A DNA stretch of 33,846 nt from an uncultured Prevotella sp. (GCA_900554695.1 USHV01000031.1:1-33846); one strand, 5' to 3'. Counted from the stretch's first letter, positions 23,886 through 32,682 are shown. Program-made: numbers and translations. Notes: generated by a model not told the origin, from the sequence alone.

Positions 23886-25244
23886 TTATGCTTCTGCGGC
23901 CAGTCTCTGCTGGATGGCCTTGCTCTCAGCTTCGTAGCCAGGTTTGTTGAGCAATGCGAACATGTTCTTCTTGTATGCCTCTACACCCGGCTGGTTGAAC
24001 GGATTTACACCGAGCAGGTTTCCGCTGATGCCGCATGCGATTTCGAAGAAATAGATCACTTGTCCGATATAATACTCGTTGAGCTCAGGGATAGACAGGC
24101 GGATGTTTGGTACTCCACCGTCAACGTGTGCCAGACGTGTACCGAGTTCGGCCATCTTGTTCACCTCGTCAACGTGCTTTCCTGCGAGGAAGTTGAGGCC
24201 GTCGAGGTTCTCCTCATCCTCAGGGAAGAGCACTTCGTGTCTTGTGTTCTCTATGCTGAGCACTGTCTCGAAGATAGAGCGCTCGCCCTGCTGTATCCAC
24301 TGACCCATGGAGTGAAGGTCTGTTGTGAAGTCGCATGATGCCGGGAAGATGCCCTTTCCGTCCTTACCTTCGCTCTCACCGTAGAGCTGCTTCCACCATT
24401 CGCTCATGAAATGGAGTTTCGGCTGGTAGTTAACCATGATTTCAATCTTCTTTCCTGCCTGTGTATAAAGTGCGTTACGTGTAGCAGCATATATGGCAGC
24501 AGGGTTCTCGTCGAACGGAACGTCAATGCCGGTAGCTTTTTCCATGTCGGCAGCACCCTGGATGAGAGCCTTGATGTCGTAGCCGGCGATGGCGATAGGC
24601 AGCAGACCTACCGGAGTGAGGACAGAGAAACGGCCGCCTACATTGTCTGGAATGACGAATGTCTTGTAGCCTTCTTTTGTCGCAGCTGCGCGTGCGGCAC
24701 CCTTTGTTGCGTCGGTGATGGCAACGATAACATCGCGTGCCTCTTCCTTGCCGCGCTGTGTCTCGCACTGCTTTTTCAGAAGACGGAATGTGAGAGCTGT
24801 CTCTGTTGTCGTTCCTGACTTAGATATGTTGATTACTCCGAACTTCTTGTCCTTAAGATACTCTGTGAGTTCATAGAGATAGTCTTCGCTGATGTTGTTG
24901 CCTGCAAAGACGATAGTCGGATTCTTCTTGTCGTTTACGAGCCAAGCGAAAGAGTTGCTCAGGGCTTCGATTACGGCGCGTGCTCCGAGGTAGCTTCCGC
25001 CGATGCCGGCAACAACTACTACTTCGCATTTCTCGCGGAGAGTGTTGGCTACGGTCTGTATTTCGTTGAGGAATTCGGGTGTTACCGATGATGGGAGGTG
25101 AAGCCATCCCAAGAAATCGTTGCCGGGGCATGTTCCTTCTTCGAGAGAACGGTGTGCCTCGTTTACTTGCTGTTCATAAGCTTTAACGGCACCCTCCTTG
25201 AGGAATGAGGATGCTTTGGTGATGTCTAAGATGATTTTTTTCAT
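23886..25244 (-). CDS. pgi: Glucose-6-phosphate isomerase
   Basis: 452-residue glycolytic enzyme converting glucose 6-phosphate to fructose 6-phosphate. VVVAGIGGSYLGARA, NISKSGTTTETA (phosphate-binding) and the family signature IPDNVGGRFSVLTPVG are all present, with the catalytic-region GESEGKDGKGIFP and the His-containing HVDGGVPNIRLSIP downstream. Length matches the shorter bacterial form. It is the third gene of lysS-gpsA-pgi, 66 bases after gpsA. Confidence 0.96.
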   Translation of the reverse strand: MKKIILDITKASSFLKEGAVKAYEQQVNEAHRSLEEGTCPGNDFLGWLHLPSSVTPEFLNEIQTVANTLREKCEVVVVAGIGGSYLGARAVIEALSNSFAWLVNDKKNPTIVFAGNNISEDYLYELTEYLKDKKFGVINISKSGTTTETALTFRLLKKQCETQRGKEEARDVIVAITDATKGAARAAATKEGYKTFVIPDNVGGRFSVLTPVGLLPIAIAGYDIKALIQGAADMEKATGIDVPFDENPAAIYAATRNALYTQAGKKIEIMVNYQPKLHFMSEWWKQLYGESEGKDGKGIFPASCDFTTDLHSMGQWIQQGERSIFETVLSIENTRHEVLFPEDEENLDGLNFLAGKHVDEVNKMAELGTRLAHVDGGVPNIRLSIPELNEYYIGQVIYFFEIACGISGNLLGVNPFNQPGVEAYKKNMFALLNKPGYEAESKAIQQRLAAEA

Positions 25245-25310
25245 CGTTGTTGTTTTTTATGTTGTCAAGTTATATGTAAAATCGTTTTATTCAGGTAGCT
25301 TCGGCAGGCA

Positions 25311-26306
25311 TTATCTGAACGAGTCTGTCAGCAGTTTGATTTCTATCTGCGGGCTGATGCGCTCGTACAGAATGTTATATACGGCGTCGAGTATAGGCAT
25401 GTTGACGTGCATGTGGCGGTTTTTCTCCTTCATACACTTTGTACCGAAAAATCCTTCGGCAATCATCTCCATCTCGATCTGCGCGCTTTTGACGCTGTAG
25501 CCTTTTCCGATCATAGTACCGAATGTGCGGTTGCGTGAAAAGTTGGAGTATCCGGTGACGAGCAGGTCGCCGAGATACACAGAGTCGTAAACGTTACGGT
25601 CGAGCGGATAGATGGCTGAAAGGAAACGCGACATCTCCTGCACGGCGTTGGCCATGAGCACAGCCTGGAAGTTGTCGCCGTATTTCAGACCGGTGCATAT
25701 GCCTGCCGCTATGGCATAGACATTCTTCAACACCGATGAGTATTCGATGCCCAGCAGGTCGCTGCTTGTCTTTGTCTTGATGTATTCGGACGCTATGACG
25801 TCTGCAAATGCCTGGGCTTTCTCCTGGTTTGAGCAGCCCACGGTGAGGTAGGAGAGGCGTTCGAGCGCCACTTCCTCGGCATGTGACGGACCGCCGATGC
25901 ATGCAAGATTGTCGATGGGCACGTCATAAACATTATGGAAGAATTCCGAGCAAGCGAGATTGTCGTCGGCAACCAGACCTTTGATGGCCGTGATGATGAA
26001 CTTGTCGTGCAGCCGTGTCTTGAGTTTCTTGAGATGATTTTTCAGGTAGGGCGACGGTATGACAAATACCAGAGTGTCGTAGGCTTCCACTATTTTGTTG
26101 ATATCGCTTGAGAAGAAAATATTGTCAACATTGAACCTGACACTCGTGAGATAGTTGGGATTGTGTCCCATTCTGCGGAAGTTCTCTATGCTGTCGTCGC
26201 GCCGCATATACCATCCTATGTGATTGGTCTTGCCTATCACAATCTTGGCAATTGCCGTTGCCCAGCTTCCGCCTCCGATTATTGCTATTTTGCCGCAATC
26301 GAACAT
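25311..26306 (-). CDS. gpsA: Glycerol-3-phosphate dehydrogenase [NAD(P)+]
   Basis: 331-residue cytoplasmic enzyme making sn-glycerol 3-phosphate for phospholipid synthesis. The dinucleotide-binding motif is at the N-terminus (KIAIIGGGSWATA, residues 6-18). AIKGL and GPSHAEEVA carry conserved active-site positions, and LKNVYAIAAGICTGLKYGDNFQA is the family signature. The start at 26306 puts the nucleotide fold at the very N-terminus as in homologues; an upstream in-frame Met would cross the hairpins after lysS. Confidence 0.95.
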   Translation of the reverse strand: MFDCGKIAIIGGGSWATAIAKIVIGKTNHIGWYMRRDDSIENFRRMGHNPNYLTSVRFNVDNIFFSSDINKIVEAYDTLVFVIPSPYLKNHLKKLKTRLHDKFIITAIKGLVADDNLACSEFFHNVYDVPIDNLACIGGPSHAEEVALERLSYLTVGCSNQEKAQAFADVIASEYIKTKTSSDLLGIEYSSVLKNVYAIAAGICTGLKYGDNFQAVLMANAVQEMSRFLSAIYPLDRNVYDSVYLGDLLVTGYSNFSRNRTFGTMIGKGYSVKSAQIEMEMIAEGFFGTKCMKEKNRHMHVNMPILDAVYNILYERISPQIEIKLLTDSFR

Positions 26307-26335
26307 TTTGTTATAATCAATATTTCCACATTCGC

Positions 26336-26400
26336 GGCGGTGTGACAACCGCCTTGAGCGGATGGCGTGAAGCAGTGGCATCAGTGCCGTACTTCACGCC
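26336..26400 (-). terminator. Two hairpins between lysS and gpsA
   Basis: GGCGTGAAG (26364-26372) pairs with CTTCACGCC (26392-26400), with inner GGCA/TGCC pairs. GGCGGT (26336-26341) pairs with ACCGCC (26348-26353). On the minus strand they follow the lysS stop at once. Neither has a T run, so they may act as an attenuator or RNA-stability element rather than a full terminator. Confidence 0.45.
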
Positions 26401-26416
26401 ATGCACCGTCAGAATA

Positions 26417-28144
26417 TCATGCGTTTGCCGCGTCAATCCATTTCTGGAATTCGTCCACTTTAGGATTTTCGTAGCCTAATTTGTATTTCTTATTCACACC
26501 GCACACGTCCATCTGAAGCTTTTGTGCTTTCACTTCTTTGATGTCTGATGTGAGATTGTATCCAGCCTTGTTGAACACCGGTACCCATTCTTCAGGAACG
26601 CCGAGCGCTGCCCATTCGGCTACGCTGCTCTTCGGTATCTTCTTTTCGGGGCGCATCTGCGGGAACAGAAGCACTTCCTGAATGGTCGTCTTGCCTGTCA
26701 TGAGCATTACAAGACGGTCGATGCCGATGCCTATACCACTTGTAGGCGGCATACCGTATTGCAGGGCGCGCAGGAAGTCGTGGTCGATTATCATTGCCTC
26801 GTCGTCGCCTTTGTCTGCAAGACGCATCTGCTCCTTGAAGCGTTCCTCCTGGTCTATCGGGTCGTTGAGCTCAGAATATGCGTTGGCAAGCTCTTTACCG
26901 TTTACCATAAGCTCGAAACGCTCTGTCAGACCCGGCTTGCTGCGGTGCATCTTTGTGAGCGGAGACATCTCCACCGGATAGTCGATGATGAACGTAGGCT
27001 GTATGAACGTACCCTCGCAGAACTCGCCGAAGATCTCGTCTATCAGCTTGCCCTTGCCCATGGTGTCGTCTATTTCCATGTTGAGCTTCTTGCATACGTC
27101 GCGTATCTCGTCCTCGGTCATGCCGTTGAGGTCGTATCCTGTCTTCTCTTTTATGGCGTCGAGGATGGGCAGACGGCGGTAAGGAGCCTTGAAGCTGATC
27201 ATGTTTCCGTCTATCTCACGCTCCGGCTTGCCGTTCACTGCTATGCATATTCTTTCGAGAAGTTTCTCGGTGAACGACATCATCCAGTTATAATCCTTGT
27301 ACTGAACGTAGAGTTCCATACATGTGAATTCCGGATTATGTGTGCGGTCCATGCCTTCGTTACGGAAGTTCTTGCCTAGCTCGTAAACACCCTCAAAGCC
27401 TCCCACGATAAGTCTTTTAAGATAAAGCTCGGTGGCAATGCGCATATACATGTCCATGTTAAGCGCGTTGAAGTGAGTTATGAACGGGCGTGCCGACGCG
27501 CCGCCCGGTATTGTCTGAAGGATAGGAGTCTCAACTTCGGTGTATCCTGCCTCGTCGAGCGCGTTGCGGAGAGTTCTTAAAACAGTGGCGCGCTTGAGGA
27601 ATGTGTCTTTCACTCCGTCGTTCACAACAAGGTCAACATAGCGCTGACGGTAGCGGAGCTCCGGGTCGTCGAACTTGTCGTAAGCCACACCGTCCTTGTA
27701 TTTCACGATAGGCAGCGGCTTGAGGCTCTTTGACAGAAGTTTGAGGCTCTGTGCATGTACGCTTATTTCGCCCGTCTGAGTCTTGAAGACGAATCCTTCC
27801 ACTCCGATGAAATCGCCGATGTCGAGCAGACGCTTGAATACGTTGTTGTACAAAGTCTTGTCTTCGTCCGGACAGATGTCGTCGCGGGTGATGTATATCT
27901 GTATGCGTCCTTTCGAGTCTTGTATTTCTGCGAAGCTTGCCTTACCCATCACACGGCGGCTCATCAGTCGTCCTGCAACGACCACGTTGCGTTTCTCGTC
28001 TTCCTTGAAGTTGGCTTTGATGTCGTCTGAATAAGCATTCACCGGGAATTCGGCAGCAGGATATGGGTCAATGCCCATGTCGCGCAATTCTTGTAAGGAT
28101 TGTCTTCTGACAATTTCTTGTTCGCTCAGTTCTAAAATATTCAT
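26417..28144 (-). CDS. lysS: Lysyl-tRNA synthetase, class II
   Basis: 575-residue enzyme charging tRNA-Lys. The N-terminal OB-fold anticodon-binding domain (VVVAGRLMSRRVMGKASFAEIQD in pattern) precedes the class II core, with motif 2 FRNEGMDRTHNPEFT and motif 3 GIGIGIDRLVMLMTG. After motif 3 there is an extra C-terminal segment of about 60 residues (WAALGVPEEWVPVFNKAGY...) of the sort seen in Bacteroidetes LysS. It is the first gene of the lysS-gpsA-pgi set. Confidence 0.96.
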   Translation of the reverse strand: MNILELSEQEIVRRQSLQELRDMGIDPYPAAEFPVNAYSDDIKANFKEDEKRNVVVAGRLMSRRVMGKASFAEIQDSKGRIQIYITRDDICPDEDKTLYNNVFKRLLDIGDFIGVEGFVFKTQTGEISVHAQSLKLLSKSLKPLPIVKYKDGVAYDKFDDPELRYRQRYVDLVVNDGVKDTFLKRATVLRTLRNALDEAGYTEVETPILQTIPGGASARPFITHFNALNMDMYMRIATELYLKRLIVGGFEGVYELGKNFRNEGMDRTHNPEFTCMELYVQYKDYNWMMSFTEKLLERICIAVNGKPEREIDGNMISFKAPYRRLPILDAIKEKTGYDLNGMTEDEIRDVCKKLNMEIDDTMGKGKLIDEIFGEFCEGTFIQPTFIIDYPVEMSPLTKMHRSKPGLTERFELMVNGKELANAYSELNDPIDQEERFKEQMRLADKGDDEAMIIDHDFLRALQYGMPPTSGIGIGIDRLVMLMTGKTTIQEVLLFPQMRPEKKIPKSSVAEWAALGVPEEWVPVFNKAGYNLTSDIKEVKAQKLQMDVCGVNKKYKLGYENPKVDEFQKWIDAANA

Positions 28145-28230
28145 GTTAAAAATAGAATTAATTCTTTGTTATGCTGTTTGTCAAACAAATTTGACTTACC
28201 TATGGTAAAGATACATTTTCTTTTATGGTG

Positions 28231-28238
28231 CAAATTTA
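28231..28238 (-). promoter_or_regulatory. Probable -7 element for lysS
   Basis: On the minus strand TAAATTTG matches TAnnTTTG, about 87 bases before the lysS start codon. A TTTG at -33 is not found, so only half of the promoter is supported. Confidence 0.45.
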
Positions 28239-28558
28239 ATAAATAAATCCGAAAGGTTATTCATTTTCACATTTTATAATAGTATGAGGCGGTGAACAGA
28301 TGCTTTTATGGCCCTGTATGAATTCTGCGCGAAAGGGTTTTGTTCGCGAACAGACATAGGCTCTCGGGATGTTTTATAACGGCAAGGGGCGGTATATGCA
28401 TTGAATGCACGGACATCGGATGGTAAAGAGTTTACGCCGTGACAACCTACGGATTGTCTCCGCAGGCGCGGCGCACGCTTCCGGCCCTATGGATAAATGC
28501 TTCCGGAGGCTTCCCTTACGTCTGATTCCATCGCTTTTGAAGAAAATTCGCGGTGTCA

Positions 28559-28990
28559 GTTACGATTTTTCTTGACTTTATTTTGACAAAATATTTTCGC
28601 AAAAGAGACGTAAAGGAATGTTAAATACCGCGTAATAAAGGTCATTTTGCCACAAACCGTCTTATGATATACCCCATAACATAGTCCGAAAAGATACATT
28701 CTGCTTTCTGATAATGCCCATTTCGCGTTCCGATCAAGCCCATTTCAGGGTGCGATATGGTGCTTTTCGGCCTCTGAAATAGGCCATTTCGCATGACGAA
28801 ATGGTGCTTTTCGCAAAACGACAAAATGCCCTTCAAACATAAATCATTGATATTCAATATTTTATATAAATCTCTTGTTTTTCGCGTATTTGCGCCCGAA
28901 GGAAAGTCTGTTCGCAAATACGCGCTTATTTTTCGGGGTATATCAGTAAAAAGAGACCGAAAAATCAAAATCCGGTTACAATCTGAAAGT
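28559..28990. repeat. 432-bp intergenic repeat, copy B
   Basis: Direct repeat of 11375-11806, about 17.2 kb away, diverged by scattered substitutions and small indels. Shared blocks run from TTTTTCTTGAC at the left end to AAATCCGGTTA at the right. The palindromic modules in the middle are the most variable part. Conserved open frames exist on both strands at once, which argues against a single coding function. Confidence 0.8.
28883..28924. repeat. Conserved hairpin in repeat copy B
   Basis: CGCGTATTTGC at 28883-28893 pairs with GCAAATACGCG at 28914-28924, followed by CTTATTTTT. The stem is identical to that of copy A while the loop differs at several positions, yet keeps GGAAAGTCTG. Confidence 0.65.
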
Positions 28991-29260
28991 TGCCCATATT
29001 GGTCTTATTTCTGTATCAGAAAACAATGCGGTTTCGGGAGCTAAGCTGTGGTTCATGGCTGAAACACGCATCCTATGAATTTCCGTCGACTTGCGCTTGT
29101 GTCGGCGGTGATGCTTTATGTGGCAGGTTCGCTAATACAATCGCATAAGTAAAGCTCCAAAATAGGTTCATAATGGTGTCCGCAAAGTTTTATTCTTATA
29201 TTTAACTAATATTCACAGTTGTAGGATAGTGGTTTTTTTGTCGGTTTAAGTTAGATAGAC

Positions 29261-29362
29261 ATGAAAATAAAGGAACGGATATATAAGACTGTTGAGACTA
29301 AGGGAATAATCAACGCATATTTCCAAAAGAAAACAAATGCGTTATACAGAAAAGAAAGATGA
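29261..29362 (+). CDS. Possible 33-residue peptide upstream of the adenylation gene
   Basis: An ATG-initiated frame of 33 codons, Lys/Arg-rich (begins MKIKERIYKTVETKG) with no membrane helix, whose stop overlaps as ATGA the start of a second frame of 36 codons (29359-29469). The latter ends 35 bases before the adenylation gene. They could be short leader peptides or remnants of a decayed gene. It is not a DltX, which has a membrane helix. Low certainty. Confidence 0.25.
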   Translation: MKIKERIYKTVETKGIINAYFQKKTNALYRKER

Positions 29363-29504
29363 AAACAACAAAAAGCGGAAATACCGGGAAATCGGCATTG
29401 CCTTTCCCCGTTTCCTGTGGTTGCCTGGGACTGACGCCGGTGCCCCAAAGGAAAAACAATGCTGTATGAACCGAAAGCATAACAAGAAAACATAAACAGA
29501 GAAT

Positions 29505-31019
29505 ATGAAGAAGAAAAATGATGAAGATATGCTGGCTGTTATAGCCCGGGCATCAATTTGCCATGCCTTGCGTCCGGCACTGGTCATCGACGACCGGGCC
29601 TATACCTATCGGGAATTGTTCGGATTGGCAGGAAGCATTTGTGAAACGCTGAGAAATCTCAAGGAAGACATCATTGGCATCACGGCCGAAAACCGCATTG
29701 AAACCTACGCATCCATCCTGGCTGTGCTGTTTTCAGGGAAGACCTATGTCATGTTGCATCCCGATTATCCTGCAGAGCGCAACTGTCGGATAGCCAGACA
29801 ATCAGGTATCGGGCTGTTGCTTTACAGTGGAGAGGATGGCAATATGCTTCCCGCAGACATCAGTGCCATGCGTGTGTCTTTCTCCTCACACCGGCCTGCT
29901 TTGTCGTCTGGCGTCGTGCCGTATGAGGTCAATCCCGACGTGCCCGCTTACATCATCTTCACGTCAGGAAGTACGGGCGAGCCAAAAGGTGTTCCGATAT
30001 CCCGTAAGAACCTGAATGCTTTCTACCGGGCTTATAGTGCTTTAGGATGGGAGCTGGACGAAAACGACCGTATGCTACAGATGTTCGAACTGACATTCGA
30101 TGTCTCCGTAGTGTCGTTTCTTTATCCTCTCACCCTTGGAGCGTGTGTCTATGCTGTTCCACAGAAGGGAATGAAATACCTGAACGTACTGGATATCATG
30201 GAACGCCATCGCCTTACGTTTGCGGCAGTAGCCCCTTCTGTACTTCGGTTGTCGCGTCCTTATTTTGGGGAAATCAGTTTTCCGGACCTGCGCTATCTCG
30301 TTGTCACCGCCGAAGCCACCGACGTGAATCTGCTTGATGAGTTCCGTCCTTGCATACCCAATGTTACGGTAATCAATCTTTACGGGCCCACCGAGGCTAC
30401 CATCTACTGCACTTCGTATGTCGTTCCGGCTGAAGGAGCCAAACACCATAACGGTATGGCCGCAATAGGAAAACCTTTTCAGGGCATGGACTATCTGATT
30501 GCATCCCCTTCGGGCAAACAACTTCCGGCAGGAGAGACAGGCGAATTGTGGATTGCCGGACCGCAGTTGATGAGCGGATATTGGTGCGCTCCCGAAAAGA
30601 CCGCGGAGTGTTTTGTGATGGATTCCTCCGGAAAACTCTATTACCGTACCGGCGACCTCTGTCTGGCAGATGCTGACGGAGATATTGTTTATTGCGATCG
30701 CATGGACACACAGGTAAAGATACAGGGCTTCAGAATAGAATTGGGTGAGATAGAACATCACGTTCGGGCGTTTTACAGGCATACATGCAACGCTTTGGTG
30801 TTGCCGTCTCGTACTCCCGACGGAAATTGTGAACTGCACCTTGTCATAGAAAAGAATGCTGAAGACACTGAGAAACTTGAACGATACATGCTGAGCCGTC
30901 TGCCTTCTTATATGGTGCCCCGGCACATTCACTTCATACCTTGTTTCCCGCAGAACAACAGTAACAAGATTGACCGGAACCAACTATTAAAGTACATCAC
31001 TCAAAAAATAAAAAATTAA
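29505..31019 (+). CDS. DltA-like amino acid adenylation enzyme
   Basis: 504-residue stand-alone adenylation domain of the ANL superfamily, the size of DltA. It should activate a small acid, probably an amino acid, with ATP and load it on the carrier encoded next. Core motifs: A3 FTSGSTGEPKG (residues 152-162), A4-like ELTFDVSV, A5 LYGPTEATIYCT, A7 YYRTGD, A8 VKIQGFRIELGEIE, and the catalytic Lys K488 in NSNKIDR. In D-alanine-specific DltA a Cys before GE in FLFCGE shapes selectivity; here the aligned segment is VVTAEA with Thr268, so the substrate may not be D-alanine. The ACP gene starts eight bases after the stop. No Shine-Dalgarno sequence is present. Confidence 0.88.
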   Translation: MKKKNDEDMLAVIARASICHALRPALVIDDRAYTYRELFGLAGSICETLRNLKEDIIGITAENRIETYASILAVLFSGKTYVMLHPDYPAERNCRIARQSGIGLLLYSGEDGNMLPADISAMRVSFSSHRPALSSGVVPYEVNPDVPAYIIFTSGSTGEPKGVPISRKNLNAFYRAYSALGWELDENDRMLQMFELTFDVSVVSFLYPLTLGACVYAVPQKGMKYLNVLDIMERHRLTFAAVAPSVLRLSRPYFGEISFPDLRYLVVTAEATDVNLLDEFRPCIPNVTVINLYGPTEATIYCTSYVVPAEGAKHHNGMAAIGKPFQGMDYLIASPSGKQLPAGETGELWIAGPQLMSGYWCAPEKTAECFVMDSSGKLYYRTGDLCLADADGDIVYCDRMDTQVKIQGFRIELGEIEHHVRAFYRHTCNALVLPSRTPDGNCELHLVIEKNAEDTEKLERYMLSRLPSYMVPRHIHFIPCFPQNNSNKIDRNQLLKYITQKIKN

Positions 31020-31027
31020 TCAAGTAT

Positions 31028-31270
31028 ATGGAAACAACAGAATTATTGGAAATCCTGAACGGAATATTCAGACAAGTATTGAAGAGAGACGACGTCGTAT
31101 TGACCGAAAGCACTACTGCCCACGATGTGGACGGATGGGATTCGCTGACCAATATGATACTGCTCACCGAGATAGAGAAGAAGTTCGGTGTGCGTTTCTC
31201 GTTTCGCGAGATAGTGAAATTGAAAAATGTGGGCGATCTTTGCCATGCCATTATGAATAAGACCAAATAG
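31028..31270 (+). CDS. Acyl/peptidyl carrier protein (DltC-like role)
   Basis: 80-residue acidic carrier protein. The phosphopantetheine attachment site is S39 in VDGWDSLTNM, followed by the usual acidic helix II (LLTEIEKKFGVRF) that contacts partner enzymes. The GWDSL motif is that of general carrier proteins and differs from the DSMG-type site of Gram-positive DltC. It lies between the adenylation and MBOAT genes, so it most likely carries the activated residue between them. A phosphopantetheinyl transferase is not encoded in this window. Confidence 0.9.
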   Translation: METTELLEILNGIFRQVLKRDDVVLTESTTAHDVDGWDSLTNMILLTEIEKKFGVRFSFREIVKLKNVGDLCHAIMNKTK

Positions 31271-31273
31271 GAT

Positions 31274-31280
31274 AGGAGGA
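31274..31280 (+). promoter_or_regulatory. Near-perfect Shine-Dalgarno sequence before the MBOAT gene
   Basis: AGGAGGA at 31274-31280 stands seven bases before the ATG at 31288. Such a site is unusual here, since other genes in the window, including the two preceding ones of this cluster, have none. Confidence 0.6.
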
Positions 31281-31287
31281 AAAAGCA

Positions 31288-32682
31288 ATGTCGTTCATCT
31301 CCCTTGAATTTGTCCTGCTGTTCCTGTTCTGTTTCACATTATACCATCTTGTAGGTGATAGAGGACGGAAGTTTGTTCTGATTGCGGCAAGTGGAGTTTT
31401 CATCGGATACTTCAATCCCGTATTTCTTGTCACGGCACTGGTGGTAAGCCTTTTTACATACGGTGCGGCGATACTTGTTGAGCGGGCTTGTGAAAAATCG
31501 AGAGGTTCCCGTCTGATTTACTGGAGCAGCATATCCTGTCTTGTCCTCTGCTGGATTGGTTTCCGTTATGCCAACCGGTTGACCGGAGACTCTGGTTTTA
31601 TTTTCCCATTGGGAATGTCGTTCTATACATTCCAGGCCATCGGCTACTTGACGGAAGTCTATTGGGAGGAAGAAAAGGCGGAACGCAATATTATGGATTT
31701 CCTGCTCTATATGCTCCTGTTCATGAAGTTCCTGTCCGGTCCGATTGAACGGTCCGCCGATTTGCTTCCGCAAGTACGAAGACTCTCTCCGGCATCCTAT
31801 TCCATGATGACTTACGGCTTGAGACTGATATTGGTGGGCTTGGTGAAGAAACTGTTGCTTGCCGACCATATAGCACCATATATTGACGGGGTGTTCGATT
31901 CGATGCACACCGTCTCAGGCGTGCAACTGTTTATGGCCTGCCTTCTCTATCCAATCGAACTTTATGCCGATTTTTCCGGCTACACGGATATGGCGATTGG
32001 AACAGGAATGTTGTTCGGATTGAAACTGTCGCCCAACTTCGCGCATCCCTTTGCCGCCCAAACCACGGCTGAGTTCTGGCGACGCTGGCATATTTCACTT
32101 TCCTCCTGGGTACGTGATTACCTTTTTCTTCCTCTGTCGTCGCTCACACGCCGTTGGGGACAATGGGGCGTGGCTGCAAGCCTCATTGTGACCTTCATTG
32201 CTTTGGGTGTATGGCATGGTGCGGGATGGACGTTTGCCGTCTATGGATTGATACAGGGACTTGTGATTGTATGGGAACTAAGGACTGAGAAAATACGGAA
32301 CGTGATAAGGAAGCGTATCGGTAAACGTCTGTTCTCCACGCTTTCAGTCATCCGCACCTACATCATCTTTGCCGTATCGCTGGTGTTTTTCAAGGCGCAG
32401 TCTGTTTCAGACGCATTCTATTTCCTTCGGAATATTTCTTTTCAGACCCATGCTAGCTGGAAAGAAATAAATATCGGTATGTCCGACCACATCTGCATCG
32501 TGGCAGGCTCCACCTTGTTGCTGATGCTGCTCTATGACTTTTTTATGTCCAAAGACGACTTGCACCTTCGTTTTGAAAAACAGCCTGCCTTCGTTCGCTG
32601 GACAGTGTATTATTTAATTGTGTTTGCCGTGTTCGCATATGGAATGTTCGGCACGGAATACTTCATATATCTGCAATTCTGA
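31288..32682 (+). CDS. MBOAT-family membrane O-acyltransferase (DltB/AlgI/PatA-like)
   Basis: 464-residue polytopic inner-membrane enzyme with about 10-12 hydrophobic segments. Family hallmarks are FPLGMSFYTFQAIGYLTEVY, MKFLSGPIERSADLLPQ, YADFSGYTDMAIGTGMLFG, FWRRWHISLSSWVRDY and the catalytic His310 in GVWHGAGWTF. The overall motif style is closer to AlgI/PatA acetylases than to typical DltB, but the neighbours are an adenylation enzyme and a carrier protein, so the donor is probably a carrier thioester. It should pass the acyl group across the membrane to a hydroxyl on a periplasmic or surface polymer. The stop overlaps the next start by one base (TGATG). Confidence 0.92.
   Translation: MSFISLEFVLLFLFCFTLYHLVGDRGRKFVLIAASGVFIGYFNPVFLVTALVVSLFTYGAAILVERACEKSRGSRLIYWSSISCLVLCWIGFRYANRLTGDSGFIFPLGMSFYTFQAIGYLTEVYWEEEKAERNIMDFLLYMLLFMKFLSGPIERSADLLPQVRRLSPASYSMMTYGLRLILVGLVKKLLLADHIAPYIDGVFDSMHTVSGVQLFMACLLYPIELYADFSGYTDMAIGTGMLFGLKLSPNFAHPFAAQTTAEFWRRWHISLSSWVRDYLFLPLSSLTRRWGQWGVAASLIVTFIALGVWHGAGWTFAVYGLIQGLVIVWELRTEKIRNVIRKRIGKRLFSTLSVIRTYIIFAVSLVFFKAQSVSDAFYFLRNISFQTHASWKEINIGMSDHICIVAGSTLLLMLLYDFFMSKDDLHLRFEKQPAFVRWTVYYLIVFAVFAYGMFGTEYFIYLQF

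Larger units (their letters stand above)
28145..29504. other. 1.36-kb intergenic region before the dlt-like cluster
   Basis: It contains the lysS -7 element, about 300 bases without recognised structure (28260-28558), repeat copy B (28559-28990) and a stretch with several very short open frames (29075-29152, 29261-29362, 29359-29469). None is a secure gene. The region has the look of decayed sequence. A promoter for the downstream cluster could not be assigned with confidence; TATATTTA at 29197-29204 is the nearest match and lacks a -33 partner. Confidence 0.6.

Noticed and set aside
29261..29362. DltX homologue of the dlt-like cluster
   Set aside because: DltX is a single-helix membrane peptide; this frame has no hydrophobic segment.
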